A stretch of DNA of 64,000 bases from Synechococcus sp. CBW1107 (GTDB lineage Bacteria > Cyanobacteriota > Cyanobacteriia > PCC-6307 > Cyanobiaceae). Made by a program: the position numbers and the translations under genes. Below are positions 44,928-53,828 of the stretch, piece after piece. The notes beneath the pieces were generated by a model. The model was not told the origin of the DNA, did not search any database, and was given only the letters and a program-made list of their open reading frames with translations. The stretch is taken from assembly GCF_015841355.1 (NCBI RefSeq), contig NZ_CP064908.1, positions 1,798,001 through 1,862,000 on the forward strand. Reading direction: 5' to 3'. Every line of letters starts with the position of its first letter. Within the stretch, counting starts at the first letter, position 1.

Positions 44928-46184
44928 ATGACCCTCACCCATAGTGGCGCCTCCGAGCTGAGCCAGCTCATGGAGGGCACCACCGCTGGCGCCCTGATCC
45001 CAGAGATCGTGCGCCGGGGTTTCCAGGACCTGCTGGAAGCCGAGGTTTCTGCCCTCACGGGCGCTCAACTCCATGAGCGCTGCCCCGATCAGCACTCCAC
45101 CCATCGCAACGGCTACCGGGAGCGGCTGCTCACCACCCAGGTGGGCGACCTCAGCCTGGCCATTCCCAGGTTGCGGCAGGGCAGCTTCTTTCCCAGCTGG
45201 CTGGAGCCACGCCGCCGGGTGGACAAGGCGCTCTACGCCGTGGTGATGGAGGCCTACACCGGCGGGATCTCCACCCGCAAGGTCGACGCCCTGGTGGAGG
45301 CGCTGGGCGGGGCCAGCGGCATCTCCAAATCGGAGGTGAGCCGCATCTGCCAGGGGCTCGATGAGCAGGTGAAAGCCTTTCTGGGCCGGCCGCTTGACCA
45401 TGCCCGCTTTCCCTACGTCTACCTCGACGCCACCTACCTCCACGGCCGCCTGGGCCGAAATATGCAGGTGGTGTCGCGGGCGGTGGTGGTGGCGATCGGC
45501 ATCAATGCCCTCGGCTACCGCGAAGTTCTCGGCATTGCCGTGGGCGACAGCGAGGCGGAGGGCTTCTGGCGTCAGTTCCTGGGCTCACTCAAGGAGCGTG
45601 GCCTCGACGGCACCCGCCTGGTGATCTCGGATGCCCACCTGGGCCTGACGGCAGCGATCAAGCGGATGTTCCAGGGCAGTAGCTGGCAGAGGTGCCGGGT
45701 GCACTTCCTGCGCAACCTGCTGAGCCATGTGCCCAAGGCCGGCCAGGACATGGTGGCCGCTGCCATGAAAGCGGTGTTCGTGATCCAGGCTCCAGATCAG
45801 GTGCGCGCCCACTGGCAGCGGGTCACCGAGATGCTGCGCAAGCAGTTCCCCGGCGCCGTGCCCGTGATGGAAGCCGCCCGGGACGACGTGCTGGCCTTCC
45901 TGCACTTCCCCCAGGAGCACTGGCGCAAGGTCTGGAGCACCAACCCGCTCGAGCGCCTCAACAAGGAGATCAAACGCCGCACCAACGTGGTCGGCATCTT
46001 CCCCAATGATCCAGCGATCGTGCGCCTGGTGGGCAGCCAGCTGCTGGAGCAGCAGGAGGAATGGCAGCTGGAGCGTCGCCGCTTCTTCTCTGAGGCCACC
46101 ATGGCCAAGATCCCAGAGCCAGAAGAGCCCTTGGAGCTCACCGATGCAGATCCGAACGCCCAGCCGGCTGCAACCATCAGCTGA
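44928..46184 (+). CDS. IS256-family (mutator-type) transposase
   Basis: 418 residues from an ATG at 44928, full length for the family. The DDE residues are visible: first Asp in VYLDATYLHG, second Asp in VISDAHLGL, and Glu in STNPLERLNKEIKRRTNVVGIF, the mutator signature. CRVHFLRNLLSHVPK is another family block. No frameshift is seen, so it may be active. Confidence 0.96.
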   Translation: MTLTHSGASELSQLMEGTTAGALIPEIVRRGFQDLLEAEVSALTGAQLHERCPDQHSTHRNGYRERLLTTQVGDLSLAIPRLRQGSFFPSWLEPRRRVDKALYAVVMEAYTGGISTRKVDALVEALGGASGISKSEVSRICQGLDEQVKAFLGRPLDHARFPYVYLDATYLHGRLGRNMQVVSRAVVVAIGINALGYREVLGIAVGDSEAEGFWRQFLGSLKERGLDGTRLVISDAHLGLTAAIKRMFQGSSWQRCRVHFLRNLLSHVPKAGQDMVAAAMKAVFVIQAPDQVRAHWQRVTEMLRKQFPGAVPVMEAARDDVLAFLHFPQEHWRKVWSTNPLERLNKEIKRRTNVVGIFPNDPAIVRLVGSQLLEQQEEWQLERRRFFSEATMAKIPEPEEPLELTDADPNAQPAATIS

Positions 46185-46343
46185 AGCGCACCAGCTTCTA
46201 CCTCGATCTACACAGAACACATCGATCGCTGAGTTGCCAATTCAGCGATCAGGGTTCATAATGGATCAATGGAGCTGCGCAATCAGCTTCCAAGCAGTCA
46301 TCCCCTGACTGCTCCTGTTCACCCTCCGGAGAGGGTCACAGGA

Positions 46344-46362
46344 CCTCCTGAGTTACACCACT
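46344..46362 (-). repeat. IS256 right terminal inverted repeat
   Basis: CCTCCTGAGTTACACCACT on the plus strand, perfect inverted match to 44793-44811. Confidence 0.93.
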
Positions 46363-46539
46363 CGGAGGGGCGCTACCCTGGCTGTCGAGTGCAATCCCCA
46401 GGAATTTGAGTTCCAGTGGCTCGGCGTGAGCCTTCTGGAACAAGCGGTTCTGAATCGTGGTCAGCTTGGCATCAAGGGGAATGCTTGTCGTGGGCGCGGG
46501 AGTGACCGCCATGTCGGGCAGGCTGCTGTTGTGATCCAT
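46363..46539 (-). pseudogene. N-terminal fragment of the AurF-like oxygenase gene
   Basis: 59 codons from an ATG at 46539 (MDHNSSLPDMAVTP, LDAKLTTIQNRLFQKAHAE, PLELKFLGIALDSQ) run up to the IS256 right end, on the same strand as the oxygenase body on the other side. AurF-type proteins need such an N-terminal region before the first diiron helix, which the body lacks. Upstream, TATACAT could be a -10 element. With an 8-bp target duplication the frame would be restored exactly, though no duplication is visible. Assignment is inference from position, strand and phase. Confidence 0.65.
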
Positions 46540-47073
46540 TGTGCCATGTATAGATACTGCAGAACATTAAGAAATTGATGGTACCGTCACTATGCTCGTG
46601 TTGGTGTGGGGAAATTCTGTTCTGCAGTTCGTCTCGTCTTCCGGTATGGTAAAGCTCTAAAATGGATAATCGGAATCAGGCCAGTCTTGTTTCCATGAAT
46701 GCCCTTTTTGGTTGCCAAATAGAAGTGCCTCTTTAACGAATTCCTTGATCCCCCCTGGCCAAGTCATCTCAGGTGATGCCGTCGGGTGAGGCGGGCTGAC
46801 CGGTTGCCACAGGCGCGTGCTCAGGTGCGTTAGGGCCTTGAGTAGGGATCAAGATCACGTTTCATCCAGGGACAGGAACTGGTCTGCCTCTGCCCCTGCA
46901 ATCGTGACCTGGTGACCAAGCTGCCCTTGCGAGGATATCGATCCTCTGGGCAAGGGGCCACGCGATGATCTCCGCCTCGTCGGTTGCCCCTATCCCGACT
47001 TCGGCACCCTCAAGGCACTGATGACCAGCATCGATCCGGATGCGATGCAGGCTCCCTCTCAACAATCGTATGC
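46540..47073. other. Intergenic stretch, no recognisable gene
   Basis: About 530 bp between the two insertion elements. The first half is AT-rich. Short frames near 46920-47073 (plus strand, LVGCPYPDFGTLKALM) have no known relatives I can name. Confidence 0.5.
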
Positions 47074-47111
47074 GTTCAGGGGTCGGGACGCCCCACCGCA
47101 CGAATGCAAGC

Positions 47112-47137
47112 CTGATCGCTCACCGCTGAGCGATCAG
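47112..47137. repeat. Hairpin inside the IS66 left end
   Basis: An 11-bp perfect stem (CTGATCGCTCA/TGAGCGATCAG) with a CCGC loop, 28 nt beyond the transposase stop. It may protect the transcript end or act as terminator; no T-run follows. Confidence 0.7.
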
Positions 47138-47165
47138 AGACTCTTCCTTGTCCTTTCTTCTGCCT

Positions 47166-48659
47166 TCAGGGATCGCTCAGCAGTGACGGCATCACCCCAT
47201 CGCGGTGATGGGCGATCCAGGCCTGCTCCAGGAACTCCCAGACATCCCGCCCCTGTTGCCTGAGGGTAGTGGTGACCGTGAGCAGGCGGCTCCGGCAGAT
47301 CGCACCTTGGCGGGATTGGACTCCTTGACTGATCTTGCGCTGAATCACCGATTGGCGCAGGGCACGTTCTGCGGCGTTGTTGGTGGGCTCTATTCCCTCG
47401 TTCTCCAGGAAGGTCCACAACCCACCTGTCACCTTCTGGAGCTGCTGGCACGTGCGCACTGTGCTGGCCCAAGGCGTTCGCTCGCCGCGCTGGTAGCCGA
47501 GCTCTACTACCCGCTGCAGCGTGGTCTCAAAGGTCTGGCGGATCGGCCGGCAGCTTTGCTGCAAGGCGGGCCAGTCAATCTTTCCCTCCTTGTAGCGGTG
47601 CCAGTGGCCAAACAGCTGCTGCTGCAGGCCCAGCAGCTGGGCTCCGAATTCAGCGCTGGCGCCCGGGCGTTCGGCGATGGCCGTCAGGTCGCGGATCAGG
47701 TGCGCCCAGCACAGCTGGCGCTGCTTGGTGGGCAGGTGGTTGTAGGCCGAGAAGCGATCGCTCACCACAATCCCGCCAAAGGCGTTCCCCAGCAGCTCGA
47801 TGGCAGCGGTCGTCGATCGACTCAGCCCTTGCACAAATACCGTCACCACGGCGGTGACCATGACCCACTGCCAGCCCCGCTTTCCAGTGGGATTGTTGCC
47901 GTCGGCATTGCCGGTGGGGGCGCCAGTTTCATCTACGTAGGCCACCGGCTGCACGCGGGCAAAAGCAAGGGCCTCCTGCATGGGCTGCTCCAGTGCTGCA
48001 CTCAAGCGCTGGCGGACCCGTCCAATCGCGCCGCGGCTCATCTCCACTCCTACCAGCTGCTGGAGCAGGGCCTGGGTCTTGCTGAAACTCAACGGAAAGG
48101 CACTGCCCAGCAGGCCCACCAGTGCACTGAGCCTTGGGCCGTAGTGACTGGCCTCCACATCCGCCGGCAACGAGGCGCAGGTGCTGGTGGAACAGCAGGG
48201 GCAGACCAGGCGATGCAGCCGGTGCTCGATCACCAGCGGGGTAATCGGCGGGATCTCGATCACCTGATGGCGCAGGGGATCGAGATCCTCTCCCTGGAGC
48301 AAGGTGCCACAGCGGCGGCAGGCATCAGGGTGGTGATCCACCACCTGATCCACCCGCTCGATCGACAGCAGCTCTGGTCCGGATCCGGGATGGCCCTGCT
48401 GGCCGCCCCGCTTGCGGCCACTGCCCTTGCGCCGTTCTGGCGGCTTAAAACCCAGACCATCACTGGAGGGAGGTTTGGATGAGTTGCGAGAGCTGCGTCC
48501 GATCCGCTCACGCAGGTTTGCCAACTCGGTGGCCAAGGAGGTGAGTTGGCCGCGCAACAGCTCGATCTCCTGCTGCTGGGCGTTGATCAGCGCTCTGACG
48601 CTGGCGGGAGTTTCCAGCCAGTCGGCTTCTGGAATTCCAGCCGGATGTGCGGTCATCAT
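47166..48659 (-). CDS. IS66-family transposase
   Basis: 497 residues from an ATG at 48659. The N-terminal leucine-zipper-like helix (IELLRGQLTSLATELANLRERIG), the SSRNSSKPPSSDG motif, the Cys-rich zinc-finger region (CRRCGTLL, VCPCCS) and the DDE core (YVDETGAPTG, VVSDRFSAYNHL, GIEPTNNAAERALR) all fit IS66 TnpC. It appears full length and without frameshift. Confidence 0.95.
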   Translation of the reverse strand: MMTAHPAGIPEADWLETPASVRALINAQQQEIELLRGQLTSLATELANLRERIGRSSRNSSKPPSSDGLGFKPPERRKGSGRKRGGQQGHPGSGPELLSIERVDQVVDHHPDACRRCGTLLQGEDLDPLRHQVIEIPPITPLVIEHRLHRLVCPCCSTSTCASLPADVEASHYGPRLSALVGLLGSAFPLSFSKTQALLQQLVGVEMSRGAIGRVRQRLSAALEQPMQEALAFARVQPVAYVDETGAPTGNADGNNPTGKRGWQWVMVTAVVTVFVQGLSRSTTAAIELLGNAFGGIVVSDRFSAYNHLPTKQRQLCWAHLIRDLTAIAERPGASAEFGAQLLGLQQQLFGHWHRYKEGKIDWPALQQSCRPIRQTFETTLQRVVELGYQRGERTPWASTVRTCQQLQKVTGGLWTFLENEGIEPTNNAAERALRQSVIQRKISQGVQSRQGAICRSRLLTVTTTLRQQGRDVWEFLEQAWIAHHRDGVMPSLLSDP

Positions 48660-48754
48660 AGGCGGGTCTCTACCTGAGATGCAACCGGAAATCAAGCTGT
48701 CGTCAAGGGTTCAGCAGGGCCGATGTTCGCCGCGAGCTGTCACGCCCCCTGAAC

Positions 48755-49675
48755 GGATACCAACAATCAGTTCTTTCAGGCCCGCGCTGCTAAGTTCTAT
48801 TGGACCGGCGTGCTAGGGGTCCTCAAAATCCTGTGAAGCGGGAGAGAGCAGAGTCCAAGGCTGAGACAGCGAAATTAATCTTCCAGGACTGTTTTTGAAC
48901 GTTGACATTCATGCTGGTGGCGGTGAGGGCATTTCCGTTATTCGCTTCATGGAGAATGATCGCTGAACTTCCCGATAGAATTTCAGGCGGTGTTAATATA
49001 TTCTTGAGTAGGAGTGTGGTTGCATCTCCTTATGCAGTTGTATGCCCATTGACATTGTTCTTTGGCGTAACGGTCAAGGCCTCCTGAAATTCTGAGCCAG
49101 AGCTCCTGCAGGGATCAGCACTGCCGCATCGTGCAGACGCTTAGACAAGCTGTTGGCGAGGTCAGCAAAATGATTCTGAGTTGTCGTGAGATTTAAGAAC
49201 AATGAGTAGAGGTATGCCGGAGTCCTCATCTTTGGATGGGCTCTAATCTCGTTGACTTGTGGATGTGAAAACACCAAGTCAGTTTTCCAGGACGTGTAGG
49301 AGTGGCCGACAAGCCCTGCCCGCCGTGGGTCGAGCATAGGTGAATCTGCAGCCCTGAGCCGAATCAATCAAGCAGAGTGTGCTTGGCTTGGATTGCCGAA
49401 ATTGGTGTCTGGACCCGCTGTCTTGGCCTGTCCGTAGTTGGTTGGATCACAGCAGCAGCAGTGATGGGCTGGTCGGCATCATCTTCGATGAGTACAATTT
49501 TTATGACTACACCACATGTGTGCAGTATGCGCTTAAGGCTATAGCTGCCCCAAGTGCCTCAGAGGCGCATCTAGTGGCCGACAGGGGACTTCGAGTTTGC
49601 AATCCTTAGTTCGAACCGAGCTGTTACGCAACTCCGCCCACCGCACATGGCGCTCCATTCCCGGCGTCTGTCAGC
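48755..49675. other. No recognisable gene; AT-richer DNA
   Basis: About 0.9 kb with GC clearly below the core genes. Open frames are short and without codon bias. It forms the right edge of the accessory region; gene order becomes core-like again at the cupin gene. Confidence 0.55.
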
Positions 49676-50152
49676 TCACCAGCTCACCCCGTGCAACTTG
49701 GGCAGAGGTGCTGTCTGGCTGGTGACGGCGAACAGCCGGGGGATGCGATGGCTGTTGTACACATGAAACTCACGCACCAGGGAGACACCCTCCTCGCGCA
49801 CGGCCTGGTTGAGCACCAGCGACCCGTCGGGATCCGACACCGAGCGGTGGAAGGTGCCTGGGGGGATGCGCAGGATGTCACCGCCGGTGTCGAGGCGCAC
49901 GATGTGGAAGGGGTAGTTCCAGCCCAGGTTCACCAGGAAGAAGGTGCGGCCGCCGTGCATCGCCAGCAGGTTGTCCTCCTGGTGGGGGTGCAGGTAGAAC
50001 TGCCAGGCGCCGGTTTCGGGGTCGTCGGGGGGGCTCACCGCCGGGCCGCTGTGCACCACCAGATCCCGGGCGTTGGACGTGGGCACCGTGATGTCGAAGA
50101 AGCGCACCGCCGGGGTGTCACGGAACTTCTCGTAGGGAATCAGTTCGAACAT
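49676..50152 (-). CDS. Cupin-like protein
   Basis: 158 residues from an ATG at 50152. A double-psi-like barrel pattern is suggested by QFYLHPHQEDNLLAMHGGRTFFLV followed by LRIPPGTFHRSVSDPDGSLVLN, with the His and Glu residues usual for a cupin metal site. Enzymatic role unknown. The ATG at 50152 gives the protein MFELIPYEKF, a natural start; frames further upstream look non-coding. Confidence 0.7.
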   Translation of the reverse strand: MFELIPYEKFRDTPAVRFFDITVPTSNARDLVVHSGPAVSPPDDPETGAWQFYLHPHQEDNLLAMHGGRTFFLVNLGWNYPFHIVRLDTGGDILRIPPGTFHRSVSDPDGSLVLNQAVREEGVSLVREFHVYNSHRIPRLFAVTSQTAPLPKLHGVSW

Positions 50153-50427
50153 CGGGGCCGGTCTGGGCCCTTTCTGTTCGCTGTTTCGGAGCAAGGATGC
50201 GGCCATGGCGGCAACCGCCGGCACTGATGGCCTGACGGTGTGAAGTCTTTCCATTGAACAGAGCCGCCGCCCCCTTCAAGGTGCAGGACGCTACTGAACG
50301 GACTCCTGCGGACAGAAGCCGATCCGGTCATGACGGGTCTGGCCATCGTTGGTTGAATGGATGTCTCCTGGAAGCCTTCGCCTTGTCCGATCGCCCCAAC
50401 TGCCTCCCCGCAGCGCTCCTGGCCTGG

Positions 50428-51270
50428 ATGCCGGTCCGCTCCATGCCCCTGCTCCTGGCCGCTGGACTCGGCCTGGGGGTGGTTGCGGCACCGGTCCAGG
50501 CGCAACCTCGGCCCGTGGCGGGCCGGCCCACGGTCTCGGTGCCTGATTTCAAGAACACCGTCACCCAGCAGACCTGGTGGTGGCAGGGACCCGTGGCCAC
50601 GGATCTGGCGGCGATGCTCGCCAATGAGCTGCAGGCCACCGGCGATATCCAGGTGGTGGAGCGCAACAACATCAAGGCGGTGCTCTCGGAGCAGGAGCTC
50701 GCGGAGCTGGGCATCGTGCGCCGCAACGCCAATGCGGCCCAGCGTGGCCAGATGACCGGGGCCCGCTACATCGTGCTCGGCACGGTCACCTCCTACGAGT
50801 CGAACGTCGAGAGCAAGACCTCAGGCAGCAACTTCGGCCTGCTGGGCTTCGGCACCAGCAAGCAGCAGGCTGAAACCAAGGACTACGTGGCGATCGATGT
50901 GCGGGTGGTGGACAGCACCACAGGCGAGGTGGTGGGTCAACGCACGGTGGAGGGCCGGGCCACCAACACCGCCGCTGCTCAGGAGAACGGCGTGAATCTG
51001 CTGCCGGCCGCCGGCCTGGCCCTGTTCCTCGCTCCCAACATGGGGCGCACCGGCCAGGGACTCACCGGGGCTGCCGGCACCCTGCGCTTCGGCTCGAACA
51101 GCTCGGAAGCCCAGCGCACGCCGGCAGCCAAGGCGATCCGCGCCGCCCTGATCGATGCCTCCAGCTACGTGAGCTGCCTGCTGGTGCCCAAAGGCAACTG
51201 CATGGCCAGCTTCGAAGCCCAGGAGCAGCAGCGGCGTGAGCGCACCCGTGGAGTGCTGCAGCTGGAGTGA
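50428..51270 (+). CDS. CsgG-family lipoprotein-like/curli assembly-type protein
   Basis: 280 residues from an ATG at 50428; an upstream TTG at 50383 is possible. A signal peptide (MPVRSMPLLLAAGLGLGVVAAPVQAQ) precedes TVSVPDFKN, AAMLANELQATGDIQVVERNNIKAVLSEQELAELG, and ARYIVLGTVTSYE, all typical of CsgG/HfaB-like proteins. No lipobox Cys follows the signal. Classical CsgG is the curli secretion pore, but no curli genes are nearby, so the role is open. Confidence 0.85.
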   Translation: MPVRSMPLLLAAGLGLGVVAAPVQAQPRPVAGRPTVSVPDFKNTVTQQTWWWQGPVATDLAAMLANELQATGDIQVVERNNIKAVLSEQELAELGIVRRNANAAQRGQMTGARYIVLGTVTSYESNVESKTSGSNFGLLGFGTSKQQAETKDYVAIDVRVVDSTTGEVVGQRTVEGRATNTAAAQENGVNLLPAAGLALFLAPNMGRTGQGLTGAAGTLRFGSNSSEAQRTPAAKAIRAALIDASSYVSCLLVPKGNCMASFEAQEQQRRERTRGVLQLE

Positions 51271-51298
51271 TCCTGGGTTCTGTGCCGGCGCGGGTTGA

Positions 51299-51481
51299 TC
51301 AGCGGGGCTTGATGTTGAGCAGCTTGGCGCCGTAATCGGCCGTGAAGGCCGCCTGCATCTGCCAGGCCCGCAGCAGGGTCTTGGCCACCTGGCGCAGCTC
51401 CTCGATGTCGTTGCAGCTGTCGATCGCCCTGGAGTGGACAGCCGTGGAGAACTCGCGGGACAGGGAGAGGGGGTCGTTCAT
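51299..51481 (-). CDS. Small hypothetical protein
   Basis: 60 residues from an ATG at 51481. Sequence MNDPLSLSREFSTAVHSRAI, then CNDIEELRQVAKTLLRAWQM, reads as a helical soluble protein with core-genome codon bias. I believe similar short proteins exist in other picocyanobacteria, but cannot name a family. Confidence 0.65.
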   Translation of the reverse strand: MNDPLSLSREFSTAVHSRAIDSCNDIEELRQVAKTLLRAWQMQAAFTADYGAKLLNIKPR

Positions 51482-51568
51482 GGTGATTTTGCATTACGTT
51501 ACAAAGCGGAAGCGGTCTTCCGTGGGGCGGCTTGCCGTACAGCGCCCACCCCGGCCTGTCAGGGCTGC

Positions 51569-52384
51569 TCAGAACGGGATCGGCATCTCCACATCCGCCG
51601 GCGGGGGCGCACAGGCCGCCACCCGCTCCAGCACCACCTGGCCGATCACCACAATCGAGGGTGACCCGTAGCCCTCGGCTTCGGCCGCATCAGCCAGTTC
51701 CCCGAGGGTGCTCACCAACTGCCGCTGGCCACTGACGGTCCCCTGCTGGATCACCGCTGCGGGGGTGTCCGGTGCCAGCTCTCCGGCGATCAGCTCATCG
51801 CAGATGCGGCGCAGGTTGTGCAGCCCCATGTAGATCACCAGCCCATCGCTGCTGCGGGCCAGGCCGCGCCAGTCGACCCCGGGTCGCCCCTTGTCGATCT
51901 CCTCATGGCCCGTCACGAAGGTGACGCTGGAGCCCGCCTTGCGGTGGGTGATCGGGATGCCCGCGTAGGCGGGTGCGGCGATGCCGGCGGTCACGCCCGG
52001 CACCACCTGCACCGGGACCCCATGGCTGGCCAGGTGGGCCGCTTCCTCGCCACCACGGCCGAACAGGAAGGGATCGCCGCCCTTCAGGCGCACGATCGTG
52101 CGGTGGCGTCGGGCCAGGTCCACCAGCACGGCGTTGGTGCTCGGCTGGGGCACGGAATGGTGTCCCCGGCGCTTGCCCACGAAATGTCGCTCGCAGCCCA
52201 CCGGGGTCAGCTCCAGCAGGGCCGTGGGCACGAGGGAGTCGTAGACGAGGGCATCGCAGCACTGCAGCAGGCGGTGGGCCTTGACGGTGATCAGCTCGGG
52301 ATCGCCAGGCCCCGCCCCCACCAGATACACGGTGCCCAGGTGGTCGCCAGCGGCATCAGCAGGATCCGCCTTGCCAGCACTCAT
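51569..52384 (-). CDS. cobA: Uroporphyrinogen-III C-methyltransferase
   Basis: 271 residues. It makes precorrin-2 from uroporphyrinogen III using two SAM. Family marks are VYLVGAGPGDPELITVKA, YDSLVP, IVRLKGGDPFLFGRGGEEA, and PAYAGIPITHRKAGSSVTFVTGH. The ATG overlaps the stop of the CbiX-like gene by 4 nt. Precorrin-2 feeds siroheme, the cofactor of NirA encoded 2 kb away. Confidence 0.95.
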   Translation of the reverse strand: MSAGKADPADAAGDHLGTVYLVGAGPGDPELITVKAHRLLQCCDALVYDSLVPTALLELTPVGCERHFVGKRRGHHSVPQPSTNAVLVDLARRHRTIVRLKGGDPFLFGRGGEEAAHLASHGVPVQVVPGVTAGIAAPAYAGIPITHRKAGSSVTFVTGHEEIDKGRPGVDWRGLARSSDGLVIYMGLHNLRRICDELIAGELAPDTPAAVIQQGTVSGQRQLVSTLGELADAAEAEGYGSPSIVVIGQVVLERVAACAPPPADVEMPIPF

Positions 52385-53679
52385 GGCAGGGCCTCGAGCT
52401 GATCGAGCAGCAGCGCCTGGAAGCGCGGGCGTTGCAGCAGCGGGGCACCCAGCGCGGCGGGCAGGCTCTCGGTGAGCCGGTTCGCGGCCAGGGCCAGGGG
52501 CAGGGCAGCGCCGCGGATCGCCAGAGTCAGGTCCTCAAGATCAGTCGCAGTGTATGGAGCGGCTTGACAGGACGCCGAACAGCGGCGCTCGAGGTGGGCC
52601 AGGTAGCGGTCGGCCACGCCCGGCGCGAGCGGGTGGTGCAGCAGCAGAGGTGGCAGGTCCGGGCTGTGGCTGGCCGCCAGCTCAGCCAGCTCGTCGGCGA
52701 GCGCTTCCTGCCAGCTGGGCCAGGCCCCGAGGAAGGGAAGCCGCCGCAGGGGACCGTGGCGGCGCCAGGCCGCCGCGATCGCTGGGATGTCGTGGCGCAC
52801 GTGGTTGCCGGGCAGCAGCAGCAGCGGCACCAGGGTGAGCGGCAGCTCGGGACTGTTCTCCCCCGGGGCGGCGGGATCGGGGGGAGCCGCGTCGCCACTG
52901 AGGGTCTGCAGCCGCACGGGGGCTCGCCTGCGGCGCTCCAGGTCGCGGGCCAGGGTCTGGAGCTCCTCGGGAATCACCCCCCCGGCCCGGCCATGAACCA
53001 CCAGCAGCAGCGGGCAGCGGGGCAGGGACGCCAGCCGACGCCGGGCACGGGCTTCCGTGCCGGGGTCGAGGGGGTGGCTCAGGGCCTGCTCAAGCCCCTC
53101 TCGGGCAGTGGGCAGGCGAGCGAGCAGATCCACGGCCTGGGACGCCAGCGTGCCGTCGAGGTCGCTGCAAAGCTCCAGTAACAGCTGCTGCAGGGCTGCC
53201 TGGGGCCAGACGCTCAGCCCCACCGCCAGGCCCTCCAGGGCGGCGCGGCGCAACGGAGATGGGCCGGCCTGGCGCGCCATCTGTTCGAGACGGGCAAAGT
53301 CCTGGCTGTCGCGTTGGTGCCCCAGGAGGGGCAGCAGGGCCGCACGCGGCCGCTCGGCCACCGCGGCTCGCAGCAGGGCGGCGCAGGCGGGATCCCGGCG
53401 GCGGCCGATCAGATCGAGCAGCTCCAGCCGCAGGGCCAGCGCGGCGGGCTCGCCGGATTCGGGCAGGCTCAGCCACCAGCGCAGCAGCCGGGCCGATCCG
53501 GCTCCATCGAGCTTCTCCACCAGCACCGCGACCAGGTCGGTGGCCGCAGGCAGCGCCCCCTGCTCCAGGGCGTCCAGCCAGGAGCCTGTGGCCACGTCGG
53601 CCGATCGCCTGAGGCGCTGCAGCCAGGGCCAGCGCTCCAGGCTGCCTTCAGGCGGCAGCTGGGACGGCAGCGCTGTCAC
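52381..53679 (-). CDS. HEAT-like/CbiX-type chelatase fusion
   Basis: 432 residues from a GTG at 53679. The first ~210 residues are helical repeats (for example LLRAAVAERPRAALLPLLGH; LRRAALEGLAVGLSVWPQAA) resembling HEAT repeats. The C-terminal half begins at CPLLLVVHGRAGGVIPEELQ, the CbiX/sirohydrochlorin chelatase start with its metal-binding His, and continues with LTLVPLLLLPGNHVRHDIP. Coupling to cobA suggests the ferrochelatase step of siroheme formation. The repeat fusion is unusual. Confidence 0.78.
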   Translation of the reverse strand: MTALPSQLPPEGSLERWPWLQRLRRSADVATGSWLDALEQGALPAATDLVAVLVEKLDGAGSARLLRWWLSLPESGEPAALALRLELLDLIGRRRDPACAALLRAAVAERPRAALLPLLGHQRDSQDFARLEQMARQAGPSPLRRAALEGLAVGLSVWPQAALQQLLLELCSDLDGTLASQAVDLLARLPTAREGLEQALSHPLDPGTEARARRRLASLPRCPLLLVVHGRAGGVIPEELQTLARDLERRRRAPVRLQTLSGDAAPPDPAAPGENSPELPLTLVPLLLLPGNHVRHDIPAIAAAWRRHGPLRRLPFLGAWPSWQEALADELAELAASHSPDLPPLLLHHPLAPGVADRYLAHLERRCSASCQAAPYTATDLEDLTLAIRGAALPLALAANRLTESLPAALGAPLLQRPRFQALLLDQLEALP

Positions 53680-53828
53680 AGGGAGGGCCCCAGCGCCATC
53701 AGGCGCCTCCTCTGGGCTGAATTGGATTGAAAACTGTCTCCATTGATACGTTTTATGGGGAGGGCCTGGTGGGGCAGCGGCGCTCCCTCTAGCAAGGAAG
53801 GAGACACAGCTGTCAGGACAAGGACGCC

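Larger units (their letters stand above)
44793..46362 (+). mobile_element. IS256-family insertion sequence
   Basis: 1,570 bp bounded by perfect 19-bp inverted repeats (AGTGGTGTAACTCAGGAGG at 44793-44811 and its reverse complement at 46344-46362). It contains one transposase gene. I see no 8-9-bp target duplication: outside bases are CCCAGCA on the left and CGGAGGGG on the right. It sits inside the AurF-like gene. Confidence 0.92.
47074..48754 (-). mobile_element. IS66-family insertion sequence
   Basis: About 1.68 kb with one transposase gene. Imperfect inverted repeats mark the ends: GTTCAGGGGTCGGGAC at 47074 and, reverse complement, GTTCAGGGGGCGTGAC at 48739-48754 (14 of 16 match). No 8-bp target duplication is seen (TCGTATGC versus GGATACCA). 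Only the single tnpC-type gene is present, with no tnpA/tnpB. Confidence 0.75.

Noticed and set aside
49074-49367. 97-codon minus-strand frame
   Set aside because: No codon bias, no motif, and located in AT-richer decayed DNA.
37255-49675. CRISPR array or phage integrase in the accessory region
   Set aside because: No regularly spaced direct repeats, and no integrase-like or cas-like frames were seen.
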